A DNA stretch of 60,000 nt from Takakia lepidozioides (taxonomy: Eukaryota > Streptophyta > Takakiopsida > Takakiales > Takakiaceae), in the NCBI GenBank assembly GCA_030704615.1, contig CM060734.1, positions 61,212,042 to 61,272,041 on the forward strand, in the 5' to 3' direction. The notes under the pieces are model-generated. The model did not search any database and was not told the DNA's origin. It was given only the letters and a program-made list of their open reading frames with translations. Positions 9,868-22,565 of the stretch are shown piece by piece. The number at the start of each line of letters is the position of its first letter. Position 1 is the stretch's first letter. A program made the translations under genes and the position numbers.

Positions 9868-12625
9868 ATTTGAGTTTACAAGACTGGGGGGTAGAATAGA
9901 AGGATGCTCACCTCATTGAATTCTTGAGGTGTCTGAAGAAGTTGTGGGCTGCAAGCTATCACTTGACCTAGCCGCTTGCTCTTCACCCCCAAGTCATTTA
10001 GGCGATGCACCATCGGTTGCATTGTCCTAGTACTTGAACATCCAACCAACTGTGGGCATCTTGTGATGGCTCGATCCACATCTCCACCTGGCACCTGGCA
10101 CTTGGCACCACCCATCAGCAGACATATTGCAGACCTCCCACCTTTACCATCTCTTCACATAATAGGTCTTTCCTATGTATGATTGCCAACCTACATGATG
10201 TCAATAACAAAGAGTGTGAGAGAGAGAAAGAGAGAGTTGGGGATAGTATCAACACCTTGATAGAAAAGAGGAACTGGACGATTTCATCCACATTCGCCTG
10301 AACACTGCGGCTCAGAAGCCAGGGGTACCGGACCACCATCTTCCCCAGATCCCTTGCACGTACGCCAACCTACAGCATGTGTCAAAGAATATGCTGTAGT
10401 TTGTGGGTAAAATCGCAAAGAAAGTGGCGCCATATCTCTCTTCAAGCACCAACTCCTGTCAGGCCGCAAGTAGGATACTCGGATTCCAACCTCAAGCAAA
10501 ATATAACACAGACCTTCTTCAAGGTTCTGAGTCGTGGCTGTAGGTCTTTTTCAGTGTCGCACAATAAAACTGGTGGAAAGCAGAGGACCACCTGGCCCAC
10601 ACTTTCTTTCGGCACTCCTAAAGTCTCCAGATAAGAGACAGCAGAGCTCAGCTTCCAAACTGCGGATAAAAATTTGTGGAAACTCCTCTATCACATGCTC
10701 AACAGCTTCCGCTCTTGTATCAAGAATAGCCAGACCTCCACGTTGGGCCTCCATCTAGAGAATTTGAAAGACAGTCCAGGTTAATTTCCTTTGGATGCAA
10801 GCATTTGACTGTTGTGAAATTTTTCTCGGCCATCTAGAGAAAGGAAGGACGCAGAACTCAGTTTCTCAATAAGTAAGGAGCCAGCATATAGGAGACAGAC
10901 ACCCCTTAGACCAGGCGATCCGTAGAAAGGACGACAATCACAGAGAGAGAACAAAAAAGAGGGAGACTAGACACATCTTTTCTCGCTCTCATTCATGTGT
11001 GCAACTTAAGTTCCCCAAAATCAGATGAAAACTCAAGCTACAATTCCATTTGGTTTTTCCAAGCTTCCTGTCCAGTATCAAAGATCATTAAGCGAGTTAT
11101 TGCTAAGGTGCCAGTACATTGGGTCTGAGAGAGAAAGAATACTCCAGCCAAAGCCAGGTAAGGGCACTGACCTGGGCTCTTTATGGAAGTCCTTAGGTCT
11201 GACACTATGAAACCCTCCTGTGAACGCACTCCCACACCACTTCCGATTGCCTCAGAGCTGAAGCCCACTAGGTATGTCCACTTACTATCATTTGGAGGTT
11301 CCCATACATTCACCCCATCCCAAATGTTGGTGCAAAAGAAGCAGGGCGGGTGAAACCTTTTCGAAAAAAGAGAGGGTGCGCTGTAGGTGCGCTGTAGGTC
11401 CTCATCAAGAGGGACGGAGAGTCTCCTCATCATGTGATGCACTAGTCCTTCCACGGTCTTCGCGTTATCTTGTGTGTCTGCCATCGCATCCTCCAAAAAC
11501 CTGACCTGCGCGTCCTCCAACACAAAATATAATTGTCCCACCAGCCTGTCGGCAACCAGCATCCCCCCATTGCATAAAGTTACAAGCACCCTACAACCTC
11601 GGTCTAATAACAACTGTTGTGCTACCCAACTTTTTTTTCATGTGTTTGAGCTCCACAAGTAAATGATGAACAGTCTGTGTCCACATGGCCAGAACGTCAC
11701 CCACCTTCTCGAGGAACTCCGAAAGCGGAAGAGAGGATAGCGAGTGCGAGACTCGTGCCATGTGCTGAACTCGCACACCCACGCTCTCCAATACAGCGCC
11801 CCAATTCTGCCTGTCTTTTCTTTGCGGACTGAGACGGCCAACGTTGTATGCTGGGCCTCTCGGGCGGCATCCAATGTGCCCCACCGCCGAAACTCCTATA
11901 ATTCATACGTACCATCCAGCAGCTGTTGAACAAAGATGGGTGCCTTTGCAGACACATGCAGAGCCTCCTCCCGATCAAGGCCTGCTTCTACCAGCATATC
12001 TGCCACTGCAGCATGTGCTTCCTCTCGAGAACAACCCAAATTTGGTTCGGCATTACCCGCATCTAACATCTCTTCTGCTTTGTTGGGAAGCTTGCACGCC
12101 TTGACCAACGCTAGACGTATGACATTTTCTACCCTGTTCTGGTCCCCCCTCTGCTTTAATAGCATGCAAAAATTCAGGTGTAGAGACTGCGTAGAGACCT
12201 CGTCGCACTGTACATGCGACAATAGCACATGCAGCGTTGTTTGAGCCAACATCTCGCTGCACTGCAAAGAAGGGGGCGCCTGCACCCAGGCTGAGGAGTG
12301 CACATGCAGTTGCCAACCCATTCTTGCCTAGAAGGAGTTGACAGAGGGCGAAAGGCCGCCCATCGCTACGAGATCACACGGGAGTCTTTGGAAACAATGC
12401 CCATCTTGCTGCACCCCCCACGCATGCCTAGCACCCAAGCGGGCATCTGCTATGCATCCCTTCTTATTTTCTTCGGATGAAGCTACCCAATTCAGAGTTT
12501 CATTTGTCTCCGAACCAAAATAAGAAAGAGATCGATCGTGTGGAAACATGTGATTTGAGCATCTCAATCAACAATTCCTTGCATGTCCACGGATGTTTCA
12601 CGACCGTGTCTTCAATCAGCAGGTG
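9868..12625. repeat. Direct duplication matching 11-2245
   Basis: Long near-identical stretches (start 'catttgagtttacaagact', end near 'cacggatgtttcacgaccg') recur with the same order and orientation. Differences include about 157 extra bp in intron 1 of this copy (11,050-11,220) and about 337 bp (12,197-12,533) absent from copy 1. The mTERF4 gene and its 5' side were therefore duplicated in tandem before indels accumulated. Confidence 0.9.
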
Positions 12626-13740
12626 CCTACATGGCTGGAGCTGGGGGATCGGGATAGACTCTCACTCATGTGGTCGTTAAAAAAGTTCTTGTCCAAGCGT
12701 ACAAGGAGCGGAAGCAGTGAGGCTCTTGGCGCTAACTCATATCTCTGTTTGGGTTGGCGGGCAGGGGATCTCCAGAACAAGTAGAACCCACAGCTTCAGT
12801 GCTGGGTGTTGGGGGTAATGACTAATGACGCAGGGTCTTTGTCAGCTTGCGATGCTCCTACTTCAGGGCAAGGGTACCTATTGTGCTGTAAATATTTCGA
12901 GTTTTAAGTTATGGTGTGCGTGCTGTTTGTGAAATGAGCTACGCTTGGGCTTGAGAGTTGAGAGCTACCCTCCCGGTGCACACTGCACACATGGAGGCTG
13001 GCTTCTCTGAATGAATTTTAGAGTAAGGTATTGCTCCCTATACTGGACCTGCTTGTGCGCTTTGTGTCAACATTTGAAGCCCGGTCGATCCTTTGCTATA
13101 TTACCAAGTTTGTACAAGTATTCGACCCCAGAATTGCAGTGTCTTGAGCTCCATGAAGCCAGTGAAAACTGGTCTCTAAATTGTCGCTTCTAGTAACAAA
13201 TCTCGTCCCATACACTCGTGCAAATTGCTGCCCCAAATTCACTTCATCTCTTCAGACTGAAATCTTTCAAACTTCACACACCACTAGGAACATTTTTCTA
13301 GCATGTCAAGTACTAAAGCCCAACCCTAAGCCAAGCTTCTTCCCGGCCACACCAACAAAGATAGAAGGATGCCAGACCAACTTCTAGACTTAAGTGGAAG
13401 AACAAGTTGCATATAGCAATAAAAGATTTAATAGTTTATCTTTATATTTTAATCATTTTTTAGTTTTTTTAGTATTCATCTTTTTAGTCATAACCTAAAT
13501 TAGAATCATTAAAATTTATATTACTGTACGAATTAAATCAACACATATTTACTATTAAAAATAATAAAAGTTATTCAAATTTTAACTTCTATACAACCAC
13601 TCACTTGTAACTACACAATGCTCTTAAACATGTAACAATCAGGTATATTATATATATATATATATATATTCAAAAATCTATCCCACAACATTCAGTCTCA
13701 CTTTCATTTTCTAAACATCTAAAGATCGGACATGAACAAT
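12626..13740. other. Intergenic, no gene
   Basis: Open frames here are short and show no recognisable motif. There is a TA microsatellite near 13,647-13,668. I see nothing functional. Confidence 0.5.
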
Positions 13741-14480
13741 CTGATTCTAAGTTGCTTCTGTTATTTGTTTACGTTTCTTTGTTCTTTAGAACTGTCTCTT
13801 AATTCTTCTCAATAGCCTTCATTTGTTTTTTTCTTTCATTTTCTGTTCTTTGATTATGTTTCTTTATTATCTCTGTTCTTTGTATTCCTGTGTGAGTTGT
13901 CAACGGAATAGAACTTTCTATTCATTCTCTCTATTTCTTTTTTTTTTCTTTCATCTTTGTTTGTGTTTCTTCTTTGCTTTTATTGTTTGTTTATGTTGCT
14001 TTCTTCTTTCGGTTCTGTGGCAAAATAAACTGTCTCCTAATTCTAATTCTGAGTAGACTTCATTTGTTTTTTTCCTTCGTTTTTTGTTCTTTGTTTATGT
14101 TTCTTTCCGATCTCTATTCTTTGTATTTTTGTGTGAGTTATACAACAAAATATAACTTTTTATTCTTTCTTTCTTTTTGTTCTTTCTCTTTCGTTTTGTT
14201 TCTTTCATCTTTGTTTGTCTTTCTTCTTTGCTTCTGTTGTTTGTTTATGTTGCTTTGTTCTTTCGGTTCTGTGGTAAAATAGAACCGTCTCCTAATTCTT
14301 CTGAGTAGCCTTCATTTGTTTTTTTCTTTCACTTTCTGTCTTTGTTTATGTTTCTTTCTTATCTCTATTCTTTGTATTTCTGTATGAGTTGCTCAGCGGA
14401 ATAGAACTTTCCCTTCTTTCTTTCTGTTCATTTTTTCTCTTCGTTCTTTCTCTTTTGTTTTGTTTTGTTTTGTTTTTTCT
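13740..14480 (+). repeat. T-rich tandem repeat, period about 245 bp
   Basis: 'cttcatttgtttttttc' recurs at about 13,818, 14,059 and 14,312, each followed in the same order by 'gtttatgtttctttc', 'ctttgtatt', 'gaatagaactttc'-like text and 'gttctgtgg'. That gives about 2.7 units with strong strand asymmetry (T-rich plus strand). The open frames are low-complexity Phe/Leu translations. Confidence 0.8.
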
Positions 14481-15420
14481 TCTTCTAATATATCAAACAC
14501 TCTATCAGATAATTACCAAAAACACTATCTTATATTTCCAAGAAATCATCAAAATTCATTACATTGTGATTATGCCATTTGAATGTTACATCATAATCTA
14601 TAGTATATATGATATTCAAGCATGATATCAATATAGTATATACAACTTAGAGATTATAAATATTTAAATATAATCAGAATTATATATGTATAGTATAAAT
14701 AAGTATATAAAAAATTATATTATATTAAGTAAATAAGTTTAATAATAAATAGATGTATTTTAAAATCTAGCTATAACCTAACGACGTCACTATATAAATC
14801 AACTATCATTCTATCCATCAACCAGTCAATTATCATTCCATCCATTATCATAAATCAATCATTATCAGTTACTATCATGTGTTATTTTTATTTACTACAT
14901 AATTATTTATTCATATCACTTTATATCTTATCATTTCATTTTCATATTTCAAATTTAAAAATCTTAAGCTTTTATATTATTTCTATAAATGAACATACTA
15001 AAATATTTATTTAAAAAAACTAAAATCTATCATATATCTATTTATTTAAACATAATAATGTATATTATATATTATAAGAATAAATATATTATCAATTTAT
15101 ATCATGCTTTCAATGTCAGATTTCATCATTCCAATTTAAATCTAATCAGTCAAATTATCTATCAAATTACATCTCAAAAAATTCAAATATTTCAAATACA
15201 ATATTTATATTAACGAATTTATTTATAAAAAAATAGATATACAATAATATAATATTTATTAAATACTTAGAATATAAATCAATATATAATATAATATGTA
15301 ATGTATAATATTATATTCTATCATGTTCTCAACCTCAGATTTCATCATTTCAATAAATCCAAAATCCATTCAATCAATTGTTTATCATATTACATTCCAA
15401 AACTCCAATTTATTTAACCT
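14481..15420. repeat. AT-rich DNA with a diverged tandem duplication
   Basis: Very AT-rich. A block beginning 'tcagatttcatcatt' occurs at about 15,116 and again at about 15,336, about 220 bp apart, with similar text after each. No gene is visible. Confidence 0.55.
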
Positions 15421-16380
15421 TTATGGTTAATCTTAAAGGCCTTTCGAATCCCTATAACAAAAATGAAGTTATTGTGAATATCAAAGCTGCAACAAGGAAT
15501 GTCGCAAGGATGTCTTGGCGCGGGGTCAATGGCCACAAGGCTACAGCAAACCACGTCTTATGAGAACATTCTTTGCAGAGCATACCTGCCAGATTGAAGA
15601 AAAAAATTGATCTCAAAAAACCATTTAAAAAGTTGTTCTGACTCCTGTGCGTCAAAATCTTATAATTGCAGTTCATTGTCAAGAATGTGAGCTTACAGCC
15701 GTAAGCACCGGCATTTGAACTCTATACTTCGGAGCCAATGCAATGACCACCTGCTCTGGCAACACCCTCCCCTGCTCGACTCATGGAGGACAAAATGTCT
15801 TCAAGTTTTTTACCTGACCCATGTTTGACCCCCACAGCTCCATTCCTTGACAATCTCACAAAAAAAATAAGCATAATGTCCCCAGATCGAGAAAGATTGA
15901 GAAATGCCTAGCAGGGTTGTAGATTTTGCACCCATATTTTCTGCCAACCATCTAATTTCTGAGTAGCCCTGACCAACAAGAGCCGCCATGCAATTGCTCC
16001 CAAGCTTCATTTTTCTTCTTGGTCATGGTTGACTCTTGAGGGCGTTTGGCACCCTTTGGAATTTAACTCTTTTTTCCTCCTTAAATAATCTAATTATTAA
16101 CAATATATTTAAAAAGTGACATTTTGGCTAAAATATATTAGGGTTTAGCCAAAACTTGTCAACGTGGCCTTCTGTCTTGCTGAGAAAGAAAAACTTGGCA
16201 CTAGCTGGCATCAAGCGTGGGTGATGATCTGCGAGGCCTTGTAAACAATGTTTTTTTCCAAATTTGGAAAATAACAGGAGTGGCTACTGAGTTTTGCGGG
16301 AAATAGCCATGTTTTCTGTTCATCCACTGAAATTTGGACAGAATCATTTTGTTGGAGAATTTTGGCGATTTCATCCATGA
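15421..16380. other. Intergenic segment with tRNA-like motif and a match to the PPR locus
   Basis: No gene. At 15,518-15,580 about 60 bp ('ggtcaatggccacaaggct'…) matches the minus strand of the DYW-end region near 27,010-27,075. At 15,700-15,775 (minus) 'ttgccagagcagg' and 'gagttcaaatgcc' resemble Pol III A and B boxes of a Leu/Ser-type tRNA head, perhaps a decayed SINE. Confidence 0.35.
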
Positions 16381-16639
16381 GAAAATAGGGAATTTACGAC
16401 AGAATATTCGATTTGTTTTGTGAGGTCGAAAAAGTGCGAAATTTCGCCAGAAATAAAAACACTGGTTGCAAGCGAGGAAGAGCGACGTGCGACAGAAATG
16501 GGGTCATGGGCCATGGCCTGCCCGCGCAGACATGCCCATGTCGCACGCACCACGACGGCCCACCCGTCCCATCCATATTTCACGCTATTTCATCCTTGTT
16601 TTCGTCCATTACCACTCACTTCACTGTGGATATACGAAC

Positions 16640-16931
16640 AACATTCATCCAAGACAAAAGGAAACGGATGGAAAGGAAGCGCGGGTGATGCTATTATTAG
16701 AGCGCGGGCTGCCACAGCGATCGCACGCGCTGCCTCGCTTCGCAGATCTTTCGTGTGCACCTCGTTTCTTGCGAAGCTCTGCGCTTCTTGATCTGCTTGG
16801 CACTCGTTTTCGATCGGCTCAGGAGCTCTGCTGTTTAATTTGCAGGGGCTAACTTAGTTACCTGGACGCGCAAGGTGTTGTGAGGTGAGATAGAGGGAAG
16901 GCGTGTGAGAGATCTAAGGTAGTTTGTCAAG
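16640..16931 (+). promoter_or_regulatory. Upstream/leader region of UGDH
   Basis: GC-richer DNA directly before the UGDH start. 'ctctgctgtttaatttgcag' ending near 16,846 looks like a 3' splice site, so a 5'-UTR intron is possible. No TATA box was identified with confidence. Confidence 0.3.
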
Positions 16932-18374
16932 ATGGTGAAAATCTGCTGCATTGGAGCGGGGTACGTCGGAGGGCCGACCATGGCCATGATTGCTCTGAAA
17001 TGTTCAGAGATTGAAGTGGTGGTGGTGGATATTTCCAAGCCAAGGATCGCTGCGTGGAACAGTGACGAGCTTCCCATCTATGAGCCCGGGCTTGACGAGG
17101 TGGTGAAGCAATGCCGAGGGAAGAATCTGTTCTTCAGCACCGATGTGGAGAAGCACGTAGCGGAGGCTGACATTGTGTTTGTTTCGGTGAACACGCCTAC
17201 CAAGACCAGGGGTCTTGGAGCTGGAAAGGCAGCCGATCTCACGTACTGGGAGAGCGCGGCTCGGATGATTGCCGATGTGTCGAAGTCGGACAAGATTGTG
17301 GTGGAAAAGTCGACTGTGCCGGTCAAAACCGCGGAGGCCATTGAGAAGATCCTGACACACAACAACAAGGGTATCAATTTTCAGATTCTTTCTAACCCTG
17401 AGTTTCTTGCAGAGGGAACGGCGATTGAGGATCTGACGAAGCCCGACCGCGTGTTGATCGGAGGACGGCAGACTCCCGGAGGACAGAAAGCCGTAGAGGC
17501 TTTGAAGGCAGTGTACGCGCACTGGGTACCTGAAGACCGAATTCTCACAACCAATTTGTGGTCCGCTGAGCTGTCCAAGTTGGCAGCAAATGCATTTTTG
17601 GCACAGAGGATCTCTTCCATCAATGCCATGTCTGCACTCTGTGAATCCACTGGTGCTGATGTGTCGGAGGTGGCCTATGCTGTCGGGAAAGACTCACGCA
17701 TCGGGCCCAAGTTCTTGAATGCCAGTGTGGGATTTGGTGGATCTTGCTTTCAGAAGGACATATTGAACTTGGTGTACATATGTGAGTGCAATGGCCTCCC
17801 CGAGGTTGCACATTACTGGAAGCAGGTGGTGCAGATTAACGACTATCAGAAGACTCGCTTCGTGAAGCGCGTGGTCTCCTCCATGTTCAATACCGTGTCA
17901 GGAAAGAAGATCGCCATTCTTGGCTTTGCGTTCAAGAAGGATACCGGTGATACCAGGGAAACTCCAGCGATTGATGTTTGTCACGGACTTCTTGGAGACA
18001 GGGCTCTTCTCAATATCTACGACCCTCAGGTGACTGAAGATCAAATCAAACGGGATCTGGCCATGAATAAATTCGACTGGGACCATCCTCAGCACTTGCT
18101 GCCCCAGAGTCCTACTGCGTTCAAGCAGGTCAGTGTGGTGTGGGATGCTTACGTGGCAACCAAGGATGCGCATGCCATCTGCGTGATCACAGAGTGGGAT
18201 GAGTTCAAGAAGTTAGACTATCAGCGAATCTATGACAACATGCAGAAGCCAGCTTTCATCTTCGATGGCCGCAATGTGCTTGATGTGGAGGCGCTCAGGA
18301 AGATTGGCTTTGTAGTTTACTCAATTGGAAAGCCTCTTGATCCCTGGGTGAAGGATCTACAAGTTTCTATCTGA
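16932..18374 (+). CDS. UGD: UDP-glucose 6-dehydrogenase
   Basis: 480 residues, the usual plant length, in one uninterrupted exon. The enzyme oxidises UDP-glucose to UDP-glucuronate in the cytosol with two NAD+, feeding pectin and hemicellulose sugars (UDP-glucuronate, -xylose, -arabinose). Visible features: the Rossmann NAD-binding GAGYVGGP at residues 8-15; EKSTVPV of the NAD domain; the [10 protein letters not shown] block; the catalytic cysteine in FGGSCFQKD at residue 272, the canonical plant position; and [13 protein letters not shown] at 331-343 in the UDP-binding domain. The start is the first ATG, in a 'caagATGG' context, giving the standard [14 protein letters not shown]-terminus. 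There are no lesions. It is the one clearly intact conserved gene in the window; its neighbours are repeats, so no linked pathway is implied. Confidence 0.97.
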   Translation: MVKICCIGAGYVGGPTMAMIALKCSEIEVVVVDISKPRIAAWNSDELPIYEPGLDEVVKQCRGKNLFFSTDVEKHVAEADIVFVSVNTPTKTRGLGAGKAADLTYWESAARMIADVSKSDKIVVEKSTVPVKTAEAIEKILTHNNKGINFQILSNPEFLAEGTAIEDLTKPDRVLIGGRQTPGGQKAVEALKAVYAHWVPEDRILTTNLWSAELSKLAANAFLAQRISSINAMSALCESTGADVSEVAYAVGKDSRIGPKFLNASVGFGGSCFQKDILNLVYICECNGLPEVAHYWKQVVQINDYQKTRFVKRVVSSMFNTVSGKKIAILGFAFKKDTGDTRETPAIDVCHGLLGDRALLNIYDPQVTEDQIKRDLAMNKFDWDHPQHLLPQSPTAFKQVSVVWDAYVATKDAHAICVITEWDEFKKLDYQRIYDNMQKPAFIFDGRNVLDVEALRKIGFVVYSIGKPLDPWVKDLQVSI

Positions 18375-21089
18375 GAACATCTTTGTCCTTGCCTTTACTC
18401 TTCATTCTTTTTCTTGCTGATGAGGTATATTTCCTTAGTCAAGAAGCATTGACATTCTTCTTATAGCTTCTCTCAAGTTGATTGCAGCCACAATTTTGAC
18501 AGCATCCAATTTGGGTTGACGCACCATGGTTTTGAAAGATCCCCCGTTTGAGATTCTTCTACATGTAGTGTCCTTCTGTTAGGTAAGCAATAGGAAAATA
18601 GAACGCTCTGGCAGCACATATAAATTTTACAATTCTATGTATGGAAGCCTCTCTAGGCACACAGACTGCATTTTCTATTGCAGATTTATGCATATTACTA
18701 TGGATCACTCCTTTGGATTATTGGTGTCCTACTCCTTGTTTGGAAAGTTGCTTGCCTCTCCTGTCTTTTAAGTGATAAGAAACCTTCCTATTTGTATTCT
18801 CCAATCTCATGCCGATGCTGTTTCGCAAGGTATATTCCTTTGACTGCTTAAGCCCACTTTTCATGGACTATTCCACAATCTTGCAGTTAAGCTTGTGGTG
18901 TGTGGACCACAGACTAGAAAGGTGATGCCCATGTCGGTGTTTGGCATTGAAGGAGGCAGCAAGGCTGCATGGTTCTGTGCTGTTACAGAGTGCCTTGTTG
19001 CCCCTGTGATAGTGCTTTGTGTCGTTGCACATGTCAAATGATTGTAAAGCATACATTATTATCTGAAGGCTTGTCATGTGAATAGATGGATGAGGGTTGT
19101 TGATTTGGATTAGGGCCAAGTCCTTTAGATTCAGATGCAGTGCATCCTGGCACTGGATGATTTACTAGACTGTGTGCTTGGACAAAGTTGATCTCTGAAA
19201 GGGGTGGGTGTTTAGATGATCCGCTGCATGCCCTGCGACAACCAAGCCACGTTCTGCAAAGCTGGGATCCTACACTTGTCAACCCCTGCACCTGGTTCCA
19301 CATCACCTGCAATCCTTCAAACTTTGTGATCCGACTGTAAGGCTGCCATACTTGAAGTTTGCTTTAGAGCCAATGCTTGCTTAGAGTTTAGTGTTGAAGT
19401 GGCCTCCGGTTTCGCAAGGTTAGGTTGGATGCAACTAGTATCTTTTTTTGTCAAATAAGATTCAGTTTTGCATCTTCCTAGACTGAGGTCAATGCTTCCC
19501 CATGCTGGACCGTGCAAAGTACAGAGTACAGTTTAAGAACCCATGTTCCTCAAGGATCTGCAGAGGCCAAGCTGAATACGAGTTTGATTCAATCATAGTT
19601 ATCTGTATTGTGTATATGATATTCACATGATACTCAATCCTGCACAGTAGCTTCCTATGTCACTGCGTTGCTGCAGAGCTGCAGGCGCCAGGTTGGGGGA
19701 GCATCCTAACCAAGTGCAATTTTAGGCACCACATCTCTAGGACCAAGACATTGCGGTACCTTAGGGGCTTCCTTCAAAACGGTCATGAGTTTCTAGCATG
19801 GATGCTTATTATTGGAGTTCTCTGATGTGGAAAGGGCATGTCGGCTGCAGAGATCCAGGAAACGCCGGTTTGTCGGGTAGCTTAGTGCCCGACCTTGGCA
19901 ATCTTGCCTGAATGTCCGTTTCTTGGCTGGTTGTGGTGAGTTGATAACGAGTATGGTTCGCACATAGTATTTTTTAAGGTGTGAATTATCCTCATGCTGA
20001 GTTTATGATGGGTGGGTTCAAAATGGGTGAATGTTAATGTCAACAGTTTTCAAGGGAACACAAATCTGTGTGGAACAGTAATCCCATGTCTCTCTATTGT
20101 CCCACTCATGCTGAGTCAGAAGATAGAAGGCAGATTGTGGTACTTTGATGGAGTATCCACAAGTGTCTACTTCACATGTCCTAGTTTACTTTGTCCATGG
20201 AAATTCAAGTGACAGCATCCTTGAGTATTTGTGTCCACTGCAATGAGAGATTCAAAACAATGGAGCCATCATGTATCTGTCATTAGGTACTCTTTGAGAC
20301 ATGCAAACTGTTGTTCCATCTTGTGAGGATGGGATCTTGGGGACTGCCACCCATCTGATGATGAGGCAGAAGCCACCTAGGCTCAACCTTGAACTAGAGG
20401 TTGAGTTTTAGGCATTTGAGCCCCATCATCCATGCCTCATTTTCTGAATCTGCAGTGTGGTAAAGCACATGCAAGTTTAACTAAGTCATGCAGCTCTCCA
20501 AACTTGATCTCATCTAAGGGGGGGGAATAATAGGAATAGTGTTAGCAAGGGCGCAACCCCGCTATTAGAATGCTAATGGTTATTGTCTGGCAGTGAGTAG
20601 TATGCTGGTAAGGCAAAGGTGATGGTTGCTGTGTGGTATATCTTGCTGGATTGCCATGTCAACCTCGTCCATGTCATCTCGATGATGTCACCCTGTCCCA
20701 TGTCACTTCCTTTCTATACTTGGTCAAAATTCGGGACACCAAGTGGGAGTTATAATCAATTGGAGTGATACTCCTCCCTTGTTGCCCTGATGATGTCACC
20801 CAATCTACGCCCCTCTCCAGGGGGGTGGGGAAGATTTGATAGGTCAGTGTCCATTTACCATGCTATCAGAATTGACATTAACTTTTAACATTATTACTAT
20901 TCTTCTCTGTTATTGGGCAATTTTATCTTTAGGAAACACCATGTACCCAATTGATTAGCTTGGAGTAGGATAGAAGCCCCTTCATGGTGCATGTCCCAAT
21001 TGCGGTGCACCAATGTACCCCTATGGAGCATCCATTTTTGGAAGGTGTCAGGGACTTACTTTTAGGTTGGGTGCACCTCGTGGTTGTGC
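18375..21089. other. UGDH 3' side and intergenic DNA, no gene
   Basis: The first few hundred bases are probably UGDH 3' UTR. The remainder has only short frames without motifs. I see no gene, RNA or transposon here. Confidence 0.5.
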
Positions 21090-21101
21090 CTCATTCTAGC
21101 A

Positions 21102-21358
21102 GAGAGAGAAGACTCCGGCCGAAACCGCCATAACTAAGAGCCACTTCGCCTCACGGCCGCTGTCCCCTTTCGGATGTGGGCACCCCTATGCTGAGTGCAG
21201 GCTACGCTTGCAAGTGTCTGGGGGACACCGGGTGGGTAGGGAGTAGAGGCACCTAGGTACTGAGGGACGGTTGGATTCAAGTTGCAGCTTGTTAGTAATA
21301 ATTATAGTTGTGAGGGAGCGAAGCGTCGTGAGGTGAATGGCCTTGAAGCATTTATGGA
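21102..21358 (-). mobile_element. SINE-like element, longest copy (257 bp)
   Basis: A 257-bp insert is flanked by the 12-bp direct repeat 'ctcattctagca' (21,090-21,101 and 21,359-21,370). Read on the minus strand it ends in 'ggcgaagtggctcttagtta' … 'ggagtcttctctctc', the same 3' end seen in shorter copies at 25,153 and 52,765, which also carry target duplications. The shared 3' end with variable 5' ends fits target-primed retroposition. No coding capacity is present. Confidence 0.75.
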
Positions 21359-21579
21359 CTCATTCTAGCATGTACCTAGGCACAAGTGGTTGCCATCACG
21401 TCCACGGCAATAATAGTGAGGGCGGACATGGCATACAACATACAACACACATCAGTGTGAAGGCACTGATGCACAAACGTGCAAGAGGCATCCCTTGTGT
21501 CGGAAATCATTGTACAGAGCAGGCCACAATGTTCCCAGAAGTCGTCAAATCCTTTGACTGTGTAGTACATATATGCTTC

Positions 21580-22030
21580 GACCTCCATACTTACAAAGAG
21601 CTACAACCACTACCCGCCATGCCTTGCGAGCCTTAGACAATAAGTCTGAATGAACTCTGTCGCATAATCACACTCATAGTAGGGGCCTCCTTCTCAAAAA
21701 CAAGAGAACATCATGACTTCTAAATGTTCCAGAGAACACGGGTAGTAGCCAAAACCGGACAGGGGCTCCACATGGAGCCTAAGTGAAAATTGAAGAGACA
21801 AAGACGAGTAGCAACTAGTACAAGATATGGACACCAAAGAGAGTAGAAAGTTAAGACCAAGTACCAAACTCTAGAGGCCAACACACATTAAATTAAATAT
21901 TGTTCAATGGTTTCGGTAACATGATGGTTGCAGGTTAAGCAAAGGGTTGGACCATCGGATAACGAGACAACCACCGAGAGGATTTTGTTAGCAAGCTTCC
22001 AAAGCAAAGCAAAGACTTTAGATGCTTTAT
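21580..22030 (-). mobile_element. LINE ORF2 fragment (zf-RVT region), decayed
   Basis: Minus-strand reading gives LLWKLANKILSVV, LCLTCNHHVTETIEQ and LWNI blocks in the same order as the better preserved fragment at 22.6-23.4 kb. These are the reverse-transcriptase zinc-binding (zf-RVT) C-terminus of plant L1-type non-LTR retrotransposons. Frames are broken by stops and indels. Confidence 0.6.
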
Positions 22031-22565
22031 CATTTCTCTAGATGTTAGAGGGGGAGAGCCCAAAAGATGTGCTCTTCTTCTTTTTCTTTTTTCTTTTAAA
22101 AAAAAAGAAGCCTTGAAACTTTATAGCAGGGGACAAATGCCCAAAGAGTACATAGAGGAAAAAATAAACTATAAAGTGGGTGCCATAGAGGCTGATCCAG
22201 GAAGGCAATGCTTTGTAACCAAAGTCCTAAGACAAAGAGGGTAGAAAAGCCGAGAACAGTGACAAGGGAGAAGCAAGAAGGGACAACAAAACACAGCAGC
22301 AGCTCACATCTTACCTAGAAACTCCCACGTTATCTTTTCTGAGGCTCATAAGAAAGAGACATAGCAGCAACTGGCCTCATAACTAGAAACTCCCACGTTT
22401 TCTTTTATGAGGCTCATAAGAAAGCTGAGTCCTAGACCTCGTCTTCCTAAAAGAACGCTTGTGCCTCCAATTAACTTTAGAGTCTTTCACTTCCGCTGGT
22501 GAGTGCTTCACACTAATGGAGCTCCCAGCCTGTAGGGATTGGGTCAACCCAACAAACTCCCGAGA

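Larger units (their letters stand above)
8615..12321 (-). pseudogene. mTERF4 (BSM/RUG2-like) gene, copy 2, interrupted
   Basis: Nearly the whole gene can be followed on the minus strand. Exon 1 ends at 11,357 (…LSFFEK); intron 1 is 11,356-10,755; exon 2 starts at 10,754 (MEAQRGGLAI). A further probable intron lies near 10,100-10,250. The exon ending EFNE stops at 9,912, and an intron fits 9,911-9,560. The next exon (FLEKMGVESSRMG, VEFLRELGVHSDRFW) runs to about 9,337, and the C-terminal exon with GYNIEAVFRPKLDYLV and YPRYLSYSLEKK is 8,874-8,615. The order matches plastid mTERF4. Lesions: an in-frame TAA at 9,494-9,496, frame changes in exons 1 and 2, and a 454-bp MITE inside the last coding block. 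It is a duplicate of copy 1, offset by about 9.86 kb. Confidence 0.85.

Noticed and set aside
13823-14625. Leu/Phe-rich frames resembling multi-pass membrane proteins
   Set aside because: They lie in a T-rich tandem array; hydrophobicity follows from TTT/CTT codons.
16413-16852. Three overlapping 90-130 residue open frames just upstream of UGDH
   Set aside because: They overlap in all frames in GC-richer leader/promoter DNA and have no motif; they are best explained as composition effects.
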